Assembly: GCF_029836165.1 (NCBI RefSeq)
Contig: NZ_JAOEBG010000005.1
Coordinates: forward strand, 124,001-188,000
From: Pseudomonas sp. GD04091
GTDB lineage: Bacteria; Pseudomonadota; Gammaproteobacteria; Pseudomonadales; Pseudomonadaceae
Reading direction: 5' to 3'
Length of the DNA: 64,000 nucleotides
A program made the position numbers and the translations under genes. Every line of letters begins with the position of its first letter. Position 1 is the first letter of the stretch. This document shows, piece by piece, positions 51,902 to 62,284 of this stretch. The notes under the pieces were generated by a model. It did not search any database. It saw only the letters and a program-made list of their open reading frames with translations, and had not been told where the DNA came from.

Positions 51902-53209
51902 ATGACTGATGTACAAAGCACCACGAGCATTCGTGCGGATTCGGCTGCCCCGGCTGCAGCCACGGGCTCGACTGGCTGGAACCGCCACGACACCACCTGG
52001 GCCCTGGGCCTGTACGGCACGGCGATCGGCGCCGGTACCCTGTTCCTGCCGATCAATGCCGGGGTCGGCGGCTTCTGGCCGCTGCTGATCCTGGCACTGC
52101 TGGCGTTCCCCATGACGTTCTTCGCCCACCGAGCGTTGACCCGTTTCGTCCTGTCCGGACGCAAGGGTGGCAACGAGGACATCACCGAGGTGGTGGAAGA
52201 GCACTTCGGCGTCGGCGCCGGCAAGCTGATCACCTTGCTGTACTTCTTCGCGATCTTCCCGATCCTGCTGGTCTACAGCGTGGCGTTGACCAACACCCTG
52301 ACCAGCTTCTTCGAGCACCAGTTGCACATCGGCGCGCCGCCTCGGGCACTGCTGGCGCTGCTGCTGATCTGCGGGTTGATGATCGTGGTGCGCTGCGGTC
52401 AGCAGATCATCGTCAAGGCCATGAGCCTGCTGGTTTACCCGTTCGTCGCGTCGCTGCTGTTGCTGGCCGTGAGCCTGATACCCAACTGGAACGGCGCCTT
52501 CTTCGCCCAGGCCAACGAAGGCATCAGCGCCTCGAAGCTGCTGCTGACCCTGTGGCTGGCGATTCCGGTGATGGTGTTCTCGTTCAACCATTCGCCGATC
52601 ATCTCGGCCTTCGCCGTCGACCAGAAGCACCGCTATGGCGCCGACGCCGACCGCAAGAGTGGTCGTACCCTGGCCACGGCCCACGTGATGATGGTGCTGA
52701 CGGTGATGTTCTTCTGCTTCAGCTGCGTGTTGGCCCTGAGCCCCGCCGACCTGGCCGCGGCCAAGGCGCAGAACATCTCGATCCTGTCGTACCTGGCCAA
52801 CCATTTCCAGACCCCGGTGATCGCCTTCGTCGCGCCGCTGATCGCGCTGGTGGCAATCACCAAGTCCTTCCTCGGCCACTACATCGGCGCCAGCGAAGGC
52901 TTCCAGGGCATGATCGTCAAGAGCCTGCGCGGGCGTGGCAAGGCCTGGCCGGCCAAGCGCCTGGAGCGCGCCACGGCGTTGTTCATGCTGGTGACCTGCT
53001 GGGCGGTGGCAACCTTGAACCCGAGCATCCTCGGGCTGATCGAGAGCCTGGGTGGGCCGGTGATCGCCTGCCTGCTGTTCCTGATGCCGATGTACGCAGT
53101 ACACAAGGTGCCGGCGCTGCGCCGGTACTCGGGGCGGTTGTCGAACGTATTCGTGGTGCTGATCGGCTTGATCACGCTGTCGGCGATCGTCTACAGCTTC
53201 GTCGCCTGA
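51902..53209 (+). CDS. Serine/threonine transporter (SdaC/TdcC/DlsT type)
   Basis: 435 residues and about 11 helices. LGLYGTAIGAGTLFLPINAG is the family signature of the HAAAP/STP transporters; FSFNHSPIISAFAVDQKHRY and FLGHYIGASEGFQGMIVKSL are further conserved parts. It imports L-serine with protons or sodium and so feeds SdaA. It follows sdaA by 87 bases; a strong hairpin ends the unit. Confidence 0.9.
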   Translation: MTDVQSTTSIRADSAAPAAATGSTGWNRHDTTWALGLYGTAIGAGTLFLPINAGVGGFWPLLILALLAFPMTFFAHRALTRFVLSGRKGGNEDITEVVEEHFGVGAGKLITLLYFFAIFPILLVYSVALTNTLTSFFEHQLHIGAPPRALLALLLICGLMIVVRCGQQIIVKAMSLLVYPFVASLLLLAVSLIPNWNGAFFAQANEGISASKLLLTLWLAIPVMVFSFNHSPIISAFAVDQKHRYGADADRKSGRTLATAHVMMVLTVMFFCFSCVLALSPADLAAAKAQNISILSYLANHFQTPVIAFVAPLIALVAITKSFLGHYIGASEGFQGMIVKSLRGRGKAWPAKRLERATALFMLVTCWAVATLNPSILGLIESLGGPVIACLLFLMPMYAVHKVPALRRYSGRLSNVFVVLIGLITLSAIVYSFVA

Positions 53210-53219
53210 CGAGGGCGCG

Positions 53220-53258
53220 GCCTTGCTGGGAACGTCCGTGGATGTTCGCCAGCAAGGC
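53220..53258. terminator. Hairpin between converging genes
   Basis: GCCTTGCTGG (53220-53229) pairs with CCAGCAAGGC (53249-53258), extended inward by GAAC/GTTC with one bulge. There is no T-run. It lies 10 bases after the transporter stop and before the stop of the converging DUF3313 gene. Confidence 0.6.
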
Positions 53259-53283
53259 ACTCGACCGAGGGATCAGGCGTCGA

Positions 53284-53961
53284 TCACCTGGCCTTCTGCT
53301 GCAACGCCACGAAGCTGCGGCGCATGTCGCTGGCCCAGCCATCGAGCACCGGCTTGACGTCGTTCAAGGTCAGCTGGGTGCTGTCGTTCTCCAGCTCCTT
53401 GCCGCTGCCCTTGCGCACCACCTGGGCCAGAACCTTCTGACTCGCGCCATCGAGGAAGGCCGCTTCCACCGCGACGTCCACGGCCTGGTCGCGACCACCG
53501 GCGGCGGTATTGACCGCCGCGGCGACCAGGGCGATGGGGATCACTTCATAGGGCTTGAGGCCTTCGGTACTGGTCGACACGGCGGTGATCGCCGGGCGCA
53601 CCACGATGGTGTTCGGCCCGGGTTCCTTGACCAGGGTGAGCACGCTGCCCAGTTCGCGACGCATGGCTTCGTTGAAGTAGCGGGTGATTTCCTGGAGGGT
53701 CTGCGCCGAGATCACGGCGGTCGGCTGCGGCTTGGGATAGAACTGGCTCGGCTCGATGAACACCTTGGTGTACTGGCTGGCCTTGACGTCCGGGTCGATC
53801 CAGCGCATCACCGGTACGCCGGAAATGCTCTCGGCCGGCTTCAGGCGGCTGTAGTCCTGGAGAAAACCGGAATAGTCCTTGGGCTCGACGCGGTTGCTGG
53901 AGCAGGCAACCAGGGCCAGCAGGGCGGCGCACAGCAGGGTGGTGCGAGGCAGTCGCTTCAT
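53284..53961 (-). CDS. DUF3313 family lipoprotein
   Basis: 225 residues from the ATG at 53961. Lipoprotein signal ending LVAC-SSNRVEP. DYSGFLQDYSRLKPAESISG, MRWIDPDVKASQYTKVFIEP SQF and VVRPAITAVSTSTEGLKPYE match the DUF3313 family, beta-rich outer-membrane lipoproteins of unknown role. An alternative start four codons upstream is possible. Single gene, convergent with the transporter. Confidence 0.82.
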   Translation of the reverse strand: MKRLPRTTLLCAALLALVACSSNRVEPKDYSGFLQDYSRLKPAESISGVPVMRWIDPDVKASQYTKVFIEPSQFYPKPQPTAVISAQTLQEITRYFNEAMRRELGSVLTLVKEPGPNTIVVRPAITAVSTSTEGLKPYEVIPIALVAAAVNTAAGGRDQAVDVAVEAAFLDGASQKVLAQVVRKGSGKELENDSTQLTLNDVKPVLDGWASDMRRSFVALQQKAR

Positions 53962-54105
53962 GATGACGGGGTCCATGAGGGAAATGGCCAGAACAACGCT
54001 AGCAGGTGCTTGGCCGAAGGCCAGCATTGCGGCGGGCTTCGGTTGCCGTTTGCCACCGGATAGCCCTAGCGGGCCGACTGTTCTTTTGTTTCCGCGCCGG
54101 GAAAG

Positions 54106-54124
54106 CATGCCCTTTACGGGCATG
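54106..54124. terminator. Hairpin CATGCCC/GGGCATG
   Basis: CATGCCC-TTTAC-GGGCATG followed by TTT. It stands about 78 bases before the antitoxin remnant and 145 bases upstream of the DUF3313 start; it may be the leftover end of a lost gene. The stretch 53962-54201 shows no other feature. Confidence 0.4.
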
Positions 54125-54201
54125 TTTCGGAGCATTTGGGCATGGAAGTGTACAAATGCGGTGCTGTGCCCTGGGCTGCGGCGTATTGATGGAGGTCCAC
54201 T

Positions 54202-54405
54202 GTGACCAGCGAACTCATTGAATCGTTACGGGCCGACTTGACGGCACTCGAGCAGGCGCGGTCGGCAAAGTTGCACTGCGCGATTTCGAGGCGATCTGCC
54301 CGGCGCCGGTCCGGGCATTCAGTGCCCAGGACATCAGGCGCCTGCGCGAGGCGTTGAATTTCAGCCAGCCGGTATTCGCCCGACAAGGGCCTGCAGGCCA
54401 TTCTC
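54202..54405 (+). pseudogene. Decayed HTH antitoxin (HigA/NadS-like) gene
   Basis: A GTG with GGAGGT just upstream opens VTSELIESLRADLTALEQA; the natural continuation VGKVALRDFEAICPAPVRAF then SAQDIRRLREALNFSQPVFA R lies in another frame from 54261, so a frameshift separates the halves. After FSQPVFAR the central part of the helix-turn-helix, which should follow, is missing; a third frame then reads DKGLQAIL, the typical C-terminal end of these antitoxins. Frameshift plus an internal deletion make it non-functional. No toxin gene is adjacent. Confidence 0.7.
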
Positions 54406-54420
54406 CGAGCGCGGCGTGGC

Positions 54421-55716
54421 TCAGCCCAGCGCCTCGCGCAGCCGATACCAGAGCATCCCCAGCGCCAGCAGCGGCGAGCGCAGGGCCTTGCCGCCGGGGA
54501 ATGTCAGGTGCGGCACGGCGCTGAACACATCGAAGCCGTAGCTGTGCTCGGTGGCGATGGCTTCGGCCAGCAGCTTGGCCGTCCAGTGGGTGACGTTGAG
54601 CCCATGTCCCGAGTACCCCTGGGCGTAGAACACGTTGGGGTGCTGGCTCAGCCGGCCAACCTGGGGGAACCGGTTGGCGGTGATGCCGATCATGCCGCCC
54701 CACTGGTAGTCCAGGCGTACATCGGCCAGCTGCGGGAACACCTTGAGCACCTTGGGCCGCATATAGGCGCCGATGTCCTTGGGATCGCGGCCCGAGTAGT
54801 GACAGGCACCGCCGAACAGCAGGCGGTTGTCGGCGGTCAGCCGGTAGTAGTCCAGGCCGACCTTCTGGTCGCACAGCGCCATGTTCTGCGGGATCAGCGT
54901 GCGTGCCAGGGTTTCAGGCAGTGGCTCGCTGGCCACTACGTAGCTGCCGGCCGGCAGCACCTTGCCGGTCAGCCGTGGCTCCAACTCGTCGAGGTGGGCG
55001 TTGCAGCCCAGCACCAGGCTGCGGGCGCGCACCTTGCCGCGCACGGTGTGCAGGGTCACGGTGCTGCCATGTTCGATGCGCAGCACCGGGCTCTGCTCGA
55101 AGATGCGCACGCCCAGGTCATGGGCGGCGCGGGCTTCGCCCTGGACCAGATCGAGCGGGTGCAGATGGCCCGAGCCCATGTCCACCAGACCACCGGCGTA
55201 CAGGTCGCTGGCGACGATCTCGCGCATGCGCTGCGGGCCGACCAGGCGGGTTTCATGTTGGTATCCCAGTTCGGCGAGGTCGCGTTGCTCGTCCTCGAAC
55301 GCGGCGAACTGGGCGGGGGTGTTGGCCAGTTCGCAGAACCCCCAGCGCAGGTCGCACTGGATACCGTACTGCTCGATGCGGCGGGCGACCAGGGCCACCG
55401 AATCGATCCCGGCCTGCTTGAGGTAGCGCACGCCATCCTGGCCAACGTGCCGGGCGAAACCCGACACGTCATGGCCGATGCCGCGGATCAGCTGGCCACC
55501 ATTGCGCCCGCTGGCGCCCCAGCCTACGCGGCGCGCCTCCAGCAGGATCACCGAAAGGCCGCGCTCGGCGAGCTCCAGAGCCGCGTTGACCCCGGTCAGC
55601 CCGGCGCCGACCACACAGACATCGGCCTGCAGGTCCTGGTCGAGCACAGGGTAGGGCGTGCCTTGACGCGCCGTGGCGGCGTAGTAGGAGGCGGTATGTT
55701 CATTCATGTTTGGCAT
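54421..55716 (-). CDS. puuB: Gamma-glutamylputrescine oxidase-like FAD enzyme
   Basis: 431 residues. ADVCVVGAGLTGVNAALELA is the FAD Rossmann loop; ARRVGWGASGRNGGQLIRGI and YQWGGMIGITANRFPQVGRL, then YAQGYSGHGLNVTHWTAKLL are DadA/PuuB-type DAO motifs. PuuB oxidises gamma-glutamylputrescine to the aldehyde. It sits with a spermidine/putrescine binding protein and a glutamate-putrescine ligase-like gene, which supports the specific assignment over a general amine oxidase. Confidence 0.8.
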   Translation of the reverse strand: MPNMNEHTASYYAATARQGTPYPVLDQDLQADVCVVGAGLTGVNAALELAERGLSVILLEARRVGWGASGRNGGQLIRGIGHDVSGFARHVGQDGVRYLKQAGIDSVALVARRIEQYGIQCDLRWGFCELANTPAQFAAFEDEQRDLAELGYQHETRLVGPQRMREIVASDLYAGGLVDMGSGHLHPLDLVQGEARAAHDLGVRIFEQSPVLRIEHGSTVTLHTVRGKVRARSLVLGCNAHLDELEPRLTGKVLPAGSYVVASEPLPETLARTLIPQNMALCDQKVGLDYYRLTADNRLLFGGACHYSGRDPKDIGAYMRPKVLKVFPQLADVRLDYQWGGMIGITANRFPQVGRLSQHPNVFYAQGYSGHGLNVTHWTAKLLAEAIATEHSYGFDVFSAVPHLTFPGGKALRSPLLALGMLWYRLREALG

Positions 55717-55729
55717 GGCTGTGCTCGGC

Positions 55730-56854
<1,125 letters not shown>

Positions 56855-56876
56855 TTAACGATGGATCGGTGCAAGA

Positions 56877-56895
56877 GGGGGCGCGTAGCGCCCCC
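56877..56895 (-). terminator. GC hairpin after the puuA-like gene
   Basis: GGGGGCGC-GTA-GCGCCCCC is a strong 8-base stem six bases past the stop of the ligase gene; on the minus strand only TCTTG follows. It may partly end transcription between the ligase and the binding-protein gene. Confidence 0.6.
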
Positions 56896-56901
56896 CGGGG
56901 A

Positions 56902-58260
56902 TCAGACACTGAGCAACAGGAACTCCCGCTCCCACGAACTGATCACTCGCTTGAAGTTCTCGTGCTCGGCGCGCTTGACCGCGACGTAGCCCTGGACGAA
57001 CTGTTGGCCGAGGTACTGCTGCACCACCTCGCAGTCTTCCATGTGCTGCAGGGCGTCCTCGATGGTGATCGGCAGGCGCAGGTTGCGGCGTTCGTAGGCG
57101 CGGCCCTGGACCGGCGCGCTTGGCTCGAGCTTCTCGACCATGCCGATGTAGCCGCACAGCAGGCTGGCGGCGATGGCCAGGTAAGGGTTGGCGTCCGCGC
57201 CCGGCAGGCGGTTCTCCACGCGCATCGCCTCGGGGCTCGAGGTCGGCACGCGCAGGCCGGCGGTACGGTTCTCCTCACCCCACTCGACGTTGACCGGCGC
57301 CGAGGTGTCGGGCAGGAAGCGGCGGAACGAGTTGACGTTCGGCGCGAACATCGGCAGCAACTTGGGGATGTACTTCTGCAGGCCGCCGATATGGTGCAGG
57401 AACAGCTCGCTCATGCTGCCGTCATCGTTGGCGAAGATCGGCTTGCCGGTGGCGATGTCGACCACGCTCTGGTGCAGGTGCATGGCGCTGCCCGGTTCGT
57501 CGGTGATCGGCTTGGCCATGAAGGTGGCGGTGACGTTGTGCTTGAGCGCTGCCTCGCGCATGGTGCGCTTGAACACGGTGATCTGGTCGGCCAGGTCGAG
57601 GGCGTCGCCGTGGCGGAAGTTGATCTCCATCTGCGCCGGGCCGTCTTCGTGGATCAACGTGTCCAGGTCCAGGCCCTGAAGCTCGCACCAGTCGTAGACG
57701 TCCTCGAACAGCGGATCGAATTCGTTGGCGGCATCGATGGAGAACGACTGGCGGCCACTTTCGGCGCGACCGGAGCGGCCCAGTGGCACCTGCAGCGGCA
57801 GGTCCGGGTCTTCGCAGCGCTGGGTGAGGTAGAACTCCATTTCCGGCGCGACGATCGGCTGCCAGCCCTTGTCGGCATAGAGCTTGAGCACCTTCTTCAG
57901 CACGTTGCGCGGCGACAGCTCGATCGGGTTGCCCTGCTTGTCGAAGGTGTCGTGGATGACGATGGCGGTCGGTTCGATGGCCCAGGGGATCTGGTACACC
58001 GCCGTGGGGTCGGGGCGGCAGACCATGTCGATATCGGCGGCGTCGAGCAGGCTGTAGTAGATCTCATCGTCGACGTAGTCGCCGGTGACGGTCTGCAGCA
58101 ACACGCTCTCGGGCAGGCGCATGCCGCGCTCGTGGAGGAATTTTGCGGTCGGGGCGATCTTGCCGCGGGCGATGCCGGTCAGGTCGCTGATCACGCATTC
58201 GACTTCGGTGATCCGGTGTTCTTTCAGCCAGGTGGACAGCTGATCGAAGGGGGCGTTCAT
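56902..58260 (-). CDS. puuA: Glutamate-putrescine ligase-like (PuuA/SpuI) glutamine synthetase family
   Basis: 452 residues. ECVISDLTGIARGKIAPTAK near the N-terminus, VAPEMEFYL (metal Glu), ATFMAKPITDEPGSAMHLHQ (ATP/metal His) and APVNVEWGEENRTAGLRVPT are GS motifs in the polyamine-ligase variant (no Tyr adenylylation site). The enzyme joins glutamate to putrescine using ATP, the first step of the gamma-glutamylated pathway completed here by PuuB. A divergent AraC regulator lies 132 bases upstream. Confidence 0.87.
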   Translation of the reverse strand: MNAPFDQLSTWLKEHRITEVECVISDLTGIARGKIAPTAKFLHERGMRLPESVLLQTVTGDYVDDEIYYSLLDAADIDMVCRPDPTAVYQIPWAIEPTAIVIHDTFDKQGNPIELSPRNVLKKVLKLYADKGWQPIVAPEMEFYLTQRCEDPDLPLQVPLGRSGRAESGRQSFSIDAANEFDPLFEDVYDWCELQGLDLDTLIHEDGPAQMEINFRHGDALDLADQITVFKRTMREAALKHNVTATFMAKPITDEPGSAMHLHQSVVDIATGKPIFANDDGSMSELFLHHIGGLQKYIPKLLPMFAPNVNSFRRFLPDTSAPVNVEWGEENRTAGLRVPTSSPEAMRVENRLPGADANPYLAIAASLLCGYIGMVEKLEPSAPVQGRAYERRNLRLPITIEDALQHMEDCEVVQQYLGQQFVQGYVAVKRAEHENFKRVISSWEREFLLLSV

Positions 58261-58392
58261 ACAGACCTCTTGGTTGGGTTGTTGTGGTGGGACGCAAGGC
58301 GTTCATGCCGTAGGGCACTTCCCACAGGTGACGCTGAGGGCTATCTTGGGCGCAGCCCCACGGGGCGATCTATCCACTTTTTCCGCAGTTGA

Positions 58393-59328
58393 ATGCACCA
58401 AAAGAGTGCAATAGGACAGCGCGTGACAACGCCAACCGCCTTGCAGGTCCAGGATTTCCGTACCACCGACGTGACCGAGCAGACCCGTGCCAGCCCTGGC
58501 TGGCTGCAGCAGTACCGGCAGATGTCCCCGGGGCATTTCGATGGTCGCTTGCGCTGCCTGGGGCTCGACGGCGTGGAGGTGTACGAGGAGCGCCTGAACA
58601 CCCGGGTCGAACAGTTCTTCAGGGCGCCCAGCGGCGCCCTGGCATTTTGTTTCGACCGCAGCGAGAACAGCCTCTACCTGCTCAACGAAGACAGTCGCAA
58701 CATCTGGATCACCCCGGAGAACTATCAGGAGGTGGCGGTGGTGTTCGAGCAACCGTTCCTCGCCAGCCATGGGGTGGATCCGGAGCGCCTGCGCGGCCTG
58801 TTCATGGTGCCGTTGACCTGCCAGCAGACCGCGCTGTTCGGCAACTGGCTGAGCGCCACGCTCAACCGCCTGGGCCAGGCCGACTGTCCGCTGGAGGGCA
58901 GGGCGCTGGCCGAGCAGCTGCTGGAGGACTGCCTGTTCATCCTCGACAACGCCGGGCAGCGCTTGCAGGGCGATGCCTTGGGGCGGCGCGACGAGGAACG
59001 GACGATCATGCGCCGGGTCAGCGAATGGGCCGCGGACTGTCCGGACGAGACGCTCAATCTGGTGGAGCTGGCCGAGGTCGCCGGGGTCTCCGTGCGTCAG
59101 CTGCAGCAAGCGTTCAAGGGCTTCACCAACATGCCGCCGGCGCACTGGCTGCGGCTGCGTCGCCTGAACGGCGCGCGACGCGATCTGCTGGCCGGGGCCG
59201 GCGCGGTGACCGTGGCCGAGGTGGCCATGCGCTGGTCGTTCTGGCACCTGGGGCGGTTTTCCGAGAGTTATCGGCAACTGTTCCAGGAGCTGCCCAGCGA
59301 CACCTTGAAGCGGGCGCGGGGTCGGTAG
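58393..59328 (+). CDS. AraC-family transcriptional regulator
   Basis: 311 residues. The C-terminal 100 residues hold two helix-turn-helix units (LNLVELAEVAGVSVRQLQQA-FKGFTNMPPAHWLRLRRLNG and VTVAEVAMRWSFWHLGRFSE SYRQLF), the AraC/XylS signature. The N-terminal part is an effector domain of unknown ligand (VEVYEERLNTRVEQFFRAPS). It is divergent from the puuA-like gene, so a polyamine-related effector is likely. It converges on the sad gene over a short hairpin. Confidence 0.87.
   Translation: MHQKSAIGQRVTTPTALQVQDFRTTDVTEQTRASPGWLQQYRQMSPGHFDGRLRCLGLDGVEVYEERLNTRVEQFFRAPSGALAFCFDRSENSLYLLNEDSRNIWITPENYQEVAVVFEQPFLASHGVDPERLRGLFMVPLTCQQTALFGNWLSATLNRLGQADCPLEGRALAEQLLEDCLFILDNAGQRLQGDALGRRDEERTIMRRVSEWAADCPDETLNLVELAEVAGVSVRQLQQAFKGFTNMPPAHWLRLRRLNGARRDLLAGAGAVTVAEVAMRWSFWHLGRFSESYRQLFQELPSDTLKRARGR
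58394..58410. promoter_or_regulatory. NtrC-type box candidate
   Basis: TGCACC-AAAAG-AGTGCA fits the NtrC consensus TGCACY-N5-GGTGCA at all but one position. It overlaps the AraC start codon and lies about 134 bases upstream of the puuA-like start, a usual enhancer distance. I could not find a sigma-54 promoter with correct GG-N10-GC spacing in between, so its role is open. Confidence 0.35.
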
Positions 59329-59332
59329 GAAA

Positions 59333-59357
59333 GGGGAGCAGGGCAAGCCCGCTCCCC
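59333..59357. terminator. Bidirectional hairpin between AraC and sad genes
   Basis: GGGGAGC-AGGGCAAGCCC-GCTCCCC; the 11-base loop contains a further GGGC/GCCC stem. It lies 5 bases after the AraC stop and 7 before the converging stop. No T-run on either side. Confidence 0.55.
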
Positions 59358-59363
59358 GGTGAC

Positions 59364-60749
59364 TCAGTTGCGATCCAGCCACACGGTCTGGGCATTGGTG
59401 AACTCGCGCACGCCGAAGTGCGACAGTTCACGGCCGAAACCGCTCTTCTTCACGCCACCGAACGCCACGCGCGGGTCGGACGCGCAATAGCCGTTGATGA
59501 ATACGCCACCGGTGTCCAGGGCCGCGGTCATGCGCTCGGCCAGGGCGTAGTCGGCGGTATAGATGGTCGAGGCCAGGCCGAACTCGCTGTCGTTGGCCAG
59601 TTCCACGGCATGATCGGCATCACGGGCGCTGATGATCGCCGCCACCGGGCCGAACAGCTCTTGCCTGAAGGCGGTCATGTCCGGGGTGACGTTGGCGAAC
59701 ACCGTCGGCGCGTAGAAGTTGGCCGCGCCCTCGACCTTGTGGCCACCCAGCAGCAGGGTGGCGCCTTCGGCGAGGGTCGCCTGGACCTGGCCGTCGAGCT
59801 CGTCGCGCAGGTCGAAGCGGGCCATCGGGCCGATGTAGGTGTCGTCCTCCAGCGGGTTGCCGAGCTTGAGCGCGCGGGTAGCGTCGACGAACTTGGCGGT
59901 GAAGGCGTCGACGATGCTCTGCTCGACGATCAGGCGCTTGGCCGCGGCGCAAACCTGTCCGGTGTTCTGGTAGCGGCCGATCACTGCCGCTTTCACCGCG
60001 GCATCCAGGTCGGCGTCGGCCAGCACGATGAACGGGTCCGAGCCGCCCAGTTCCAGCACGCACTTCTTCAGCGCGGCACCCGCCTGGGCGCCGATGGCCA
60101 TGCCGGCGCGCACGCTGCCGGTCAGGGTCACGGCGGCGATGCGTGGGTCGTTGATGGCTCGGGTGACGCCTTCCGGGGCGACGTTGAGCACCTCGAACAC
60201 GCCCTCGGGCAGGTCGGCGCGTTTGAACAGGTCGGCCAGCAGGTAGGCGCTGCCCATCACGTTCGGCGCGTGCTTGAGCACATACGTGTTGCCGGCCAGC
60301 AGGGCCGGTACCGCGCCGCGCAGCACCTGCCAGATCGGAAAGTTCCACGGCATCACGGCAAGGATCGGGCCCAGCGGGCGGTATTCGATGCGGGCTTTGT
60401 CGATCTGCGTGGGTTCTGCGGCGAGCATCGCCGGGCCGTGCTCGGCATACCACTGGCACAGGCCGACGCACTTGCTCACCTCGCCACGGGCCTGGGCGAT
60501 CGGCTTGCCGATTTCGCGGGCGATCATCTGGGCGAAGGCTTCGGCATTGGCCTGCAGGGCCTGCCCAAGCGCGACCAGGTATTCGCTGCGCTGACCCAGC
60601 GACACCTTGCGCCACTGGTCGTAGCCGGCCTTGGCGCGTTGCAGCGCCGCGTCCTGTGCGGCGTCGGTGTCGAAGACGTAGTGGCCGATCCGCTCGCCGG
60701 TATAGGGGTCGACGGAGATGGCGTGGGTCAGGCTGCTGATCTCGCTCAT
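59364..60749 (-). CDS. sad: NAD(P)-dependent succinate semialdehyde dehydrogenase (Sad/YneI-like)
   Basis: 461 residues from the ATG at 60749 (E. coli Sad 462). [40 protein letters not shown] (catalytic Glu) and [16 protein letters not shown] (catalytic Cys) are ALDH motifs in the YneI form. It oxidises succinate semialdehyde, the end of putrescine and GABA breakdown, to succinate. It is divergent from a LysR gene, the same pairing as E. coli yneI and ptrR (yneJ). Confidence 0.88.
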   Translation of the reverse strand: MSEISSLTHAISVDPYTGERIGHYVFDTDAAQDAALQRAKAGYDQWRKVSLGQRSEYLVALGQALQANAEAFAQMIAREIGKPIAQARGEVSKCVGLCQWYAEHGPAMLAAEPTQIDKARIEYRPLGPILAVMPWNFPIWQVLRGAVPALLAGNTYVLKHAPNVMGSAYLLADLFKRADLPEGVFEVLNVAPEGVTRAINDPRIAAVTLTGSVRAGMAIGAQAGAALKKCVLELGGSDPFIVLADADLDAAVKAAVIGRYQNTGQVCAAAKRLIVEQSIVDAFTAKFVDATRALKLGNPLEDDTYIGPMARFDLRDELDGQVQATLAEGATLLLGGHKVEGAANFYAPTVFANVTPDMTAFRQELFGPVAAIISARDADHAVELANDSEFGLASTIYTADYALAERMTAALDTGGVFINGYCASDPRVAFGGVKKSGFGRELSHFGVREFTNAQTVWLDRN

Positions 60750-60848
60750 GGCAGGACTCTCATTGTTTTGATGGGGTGAGCCCAGACTAGTGGTGGCGCG
60801 CTTTAATGAAAACTGAATAATAATGAGCGAAACATTCACGTTTGGAGA

Positions 60849-61733
60849 ATGATTGTGGACCTGGTGCAACTGGAGATCTTCAAGGCGGTGGCCGAGCACG
60901 GCAGCATCAGTGCGGCGGCGCAGCAGATCCATCGGGTGCCGTCGAACCTGACTACCCGTATCAAGCAGCTGGAAGAAGACCTGGGCGTCGAGCTGTTCAT
61001 CCGCGAGAAGAGCCGTTTGCGCCTGTCGCCGGCGGGCTGGAATTTTCTCGAGTACACCCGGCGCATTCTCGACCTGGTGCACGAAGCGCGCCTGACCGTG
61101 GCTGGCGAGGATCCCCAGGGCACTTTCGCCTTGGGTTCGCTGGAGAGCACCGCGGCGGTGCGTATCCCGGCATTGCTGGCGGCCTACAACCAGCGCTACC
61201 CCAAGGTCGACCTGGACCTGTCCACCGGGCCGTCCGGGACCATGCTCGAAGGCGTGCTGTCCGGGCGCCTGGTGGCGGCATTCGTCGATGGCCCGGTGCT
61301 GCACCCGACGCTCGAAGGCGTGCCGGTGTTCGAGGAGGAGATGATGGTCATCGCGCCGCTCAACCACCCGCCGGTCACTCGGGCGCGCGATGTCAATGGC
61401 GCGAGCATCTATGCCTTCCGGGCCAACTGCTCGTATCGCCACCATTTCGAGAGCTGGTTCGTCCACGACCAGGCGGTGCCGGGCAAGATCCACGAGATGG
61501 AGTCGTACCATGGCATGCTGGCCTGCGTCAGCGCCGGGGCCGGGCTGGCCATGATGCCGCGCAGCATGCTCGACAACATGCCGGGGTGCAGCACCGTGAG
61601 TGCCTGGCCGATGGCCGAGGATTTCCGTTACCTCAAGACCTGGCTGGTGTGGCGGCGGGGCACGGTGTCGCGCAGCTTGAGCATGTTCATCCGGTTGCTG
61701 GAGGAACGCGGCGACTCGGTCGGTACCGACTAA
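60849..61733 (+). CDS. LysR-type regulator (PtrR-like), divergent from sad
   Basis: 294 residues. Winged helix about 1-60 ([40 protein letters not shown]) with the PSNLTTRI recognition helix seen in E. coli PtrR, then effector domain ([20 protein letters not shown]). PtrR controls sad in E. coli; the divergent layout with a 99-base AT-rich gap (TTTAATGAAAACTGAATAAT) supports the same role here. A GTG at 60855 is another possible start. Confidence 0.85.
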   Translation: MIVDLVQLEIFKAVAEHGSISAAAQQIHRVPSNLTTRIKQLEEDLGVELFIREKSRLRLSPAGWNFLEYTRRILDLVHEARLTVAGEDPQGTFALGSLESTAAVRIPALLAAYNQRYPKVDLDLSTGPSGTMLEGVLSGRLVAAFVDGPVLHPTLEGVPVFEEEMMVIAPLNHPPVTRARDVNGASIYAFRANCSYRHHFESWFVHDQAVPGKIHEMESYHGMLACVSAGAGLAMMPRSMLDNMPGCSTVSAWPMAEDFRYLKTWLVWRRGTVSRSLSMFIRLLEERGDSVGTD

Positions 61734-61811
61734 CGGTGCCGATCGGCCCGAACGGTGGCGCCAGGCGGGTATCCAAACTGTGTAGACCACCCCTGGAGGG
61801 AGGAACGCACC

Positions 61812-62252
61812 ATGCAGACCCATCACCCTGGATTTTGCGCAGCCTTGCTGCTGGCGCTGAGCATGCCTTTGACCCTGGTCGCCGCCGACCCGAACGCCCC
61901 TGTCGACCCTCAGGGCGTACAACTGCAAGCGCAGGAGCAGAACGGCATCCGCTACCTGCAAGGCGGTATCGGCCAGGACGAAGCCAATGCCCTGCGGCGC
62001 ACCCCGGGCTACAACCTGCACATCACCCTGTCCACCGGCCCTGAAGGCAAGTTCCAGAGGGGCGCGAGCCTGGTCATCGAATCGGCCCAGGGCAATCAGC
62101 TGCTGGCACTGCAGGATGTCGGCCCGCTGATCTACGTACAGTTGCCCCCGGGGCATTACCGGGTGGCCGGTAGCGCCGATGGCCAGACCGTGCAACAGCA
62201 GGTGACGGTGGACGGCAAGGCGCCGGCGCGCGTTGACCTGAACTGGCGCTGA
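61812..62252 (+). CDS. Small periplasmic protein of unknown function
   Basis: 146 residues from the ATG at 61812, with a signal peptide ending LVAA. The rest is beta-rich (GIRYLQGGIGQDEANALRRT, YNLHITLSTGPEGKFQRGAS, YVQLPPGHYRVAGSADGQTV), like a carboxypeptidase-regulatory or transthyretin-type sandwich. No known family recognised with certainty. Its start is 78 bases after the LysR stop with GGAGGGAGGA as ribosome site. Confidence 0.7.
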   Translation: MQTHHPGFCAALLLALSMPLTLVAADPNAPVDPQGVQLQAQEQNGIRYLQGGIGQDEANALRRTPGYNLHITLSTGPEGKFQRGASLVIESAQGNQLLALQDVGPLIYVQLPPGHYRVAGSADGQTVQQQVTVDGKAPARVDLNWR

Positions 62253-62284
62253 AACACTCCCGGCGGCGCACGAGGCTCACCACC

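Noticed and set aside
53962..54201. Toxin gene partnering the broken antitoxin
   Set aside because: Short frames here (for example the one ending at 54205) show no RelE, HigB or ParE similarity.
58261..58392. Sigma-54 promoter for the puuA-like gene
   Set aside because: The best candidate, GGCATGAACGCCTTGC, has GG and GC two bases too far apart.
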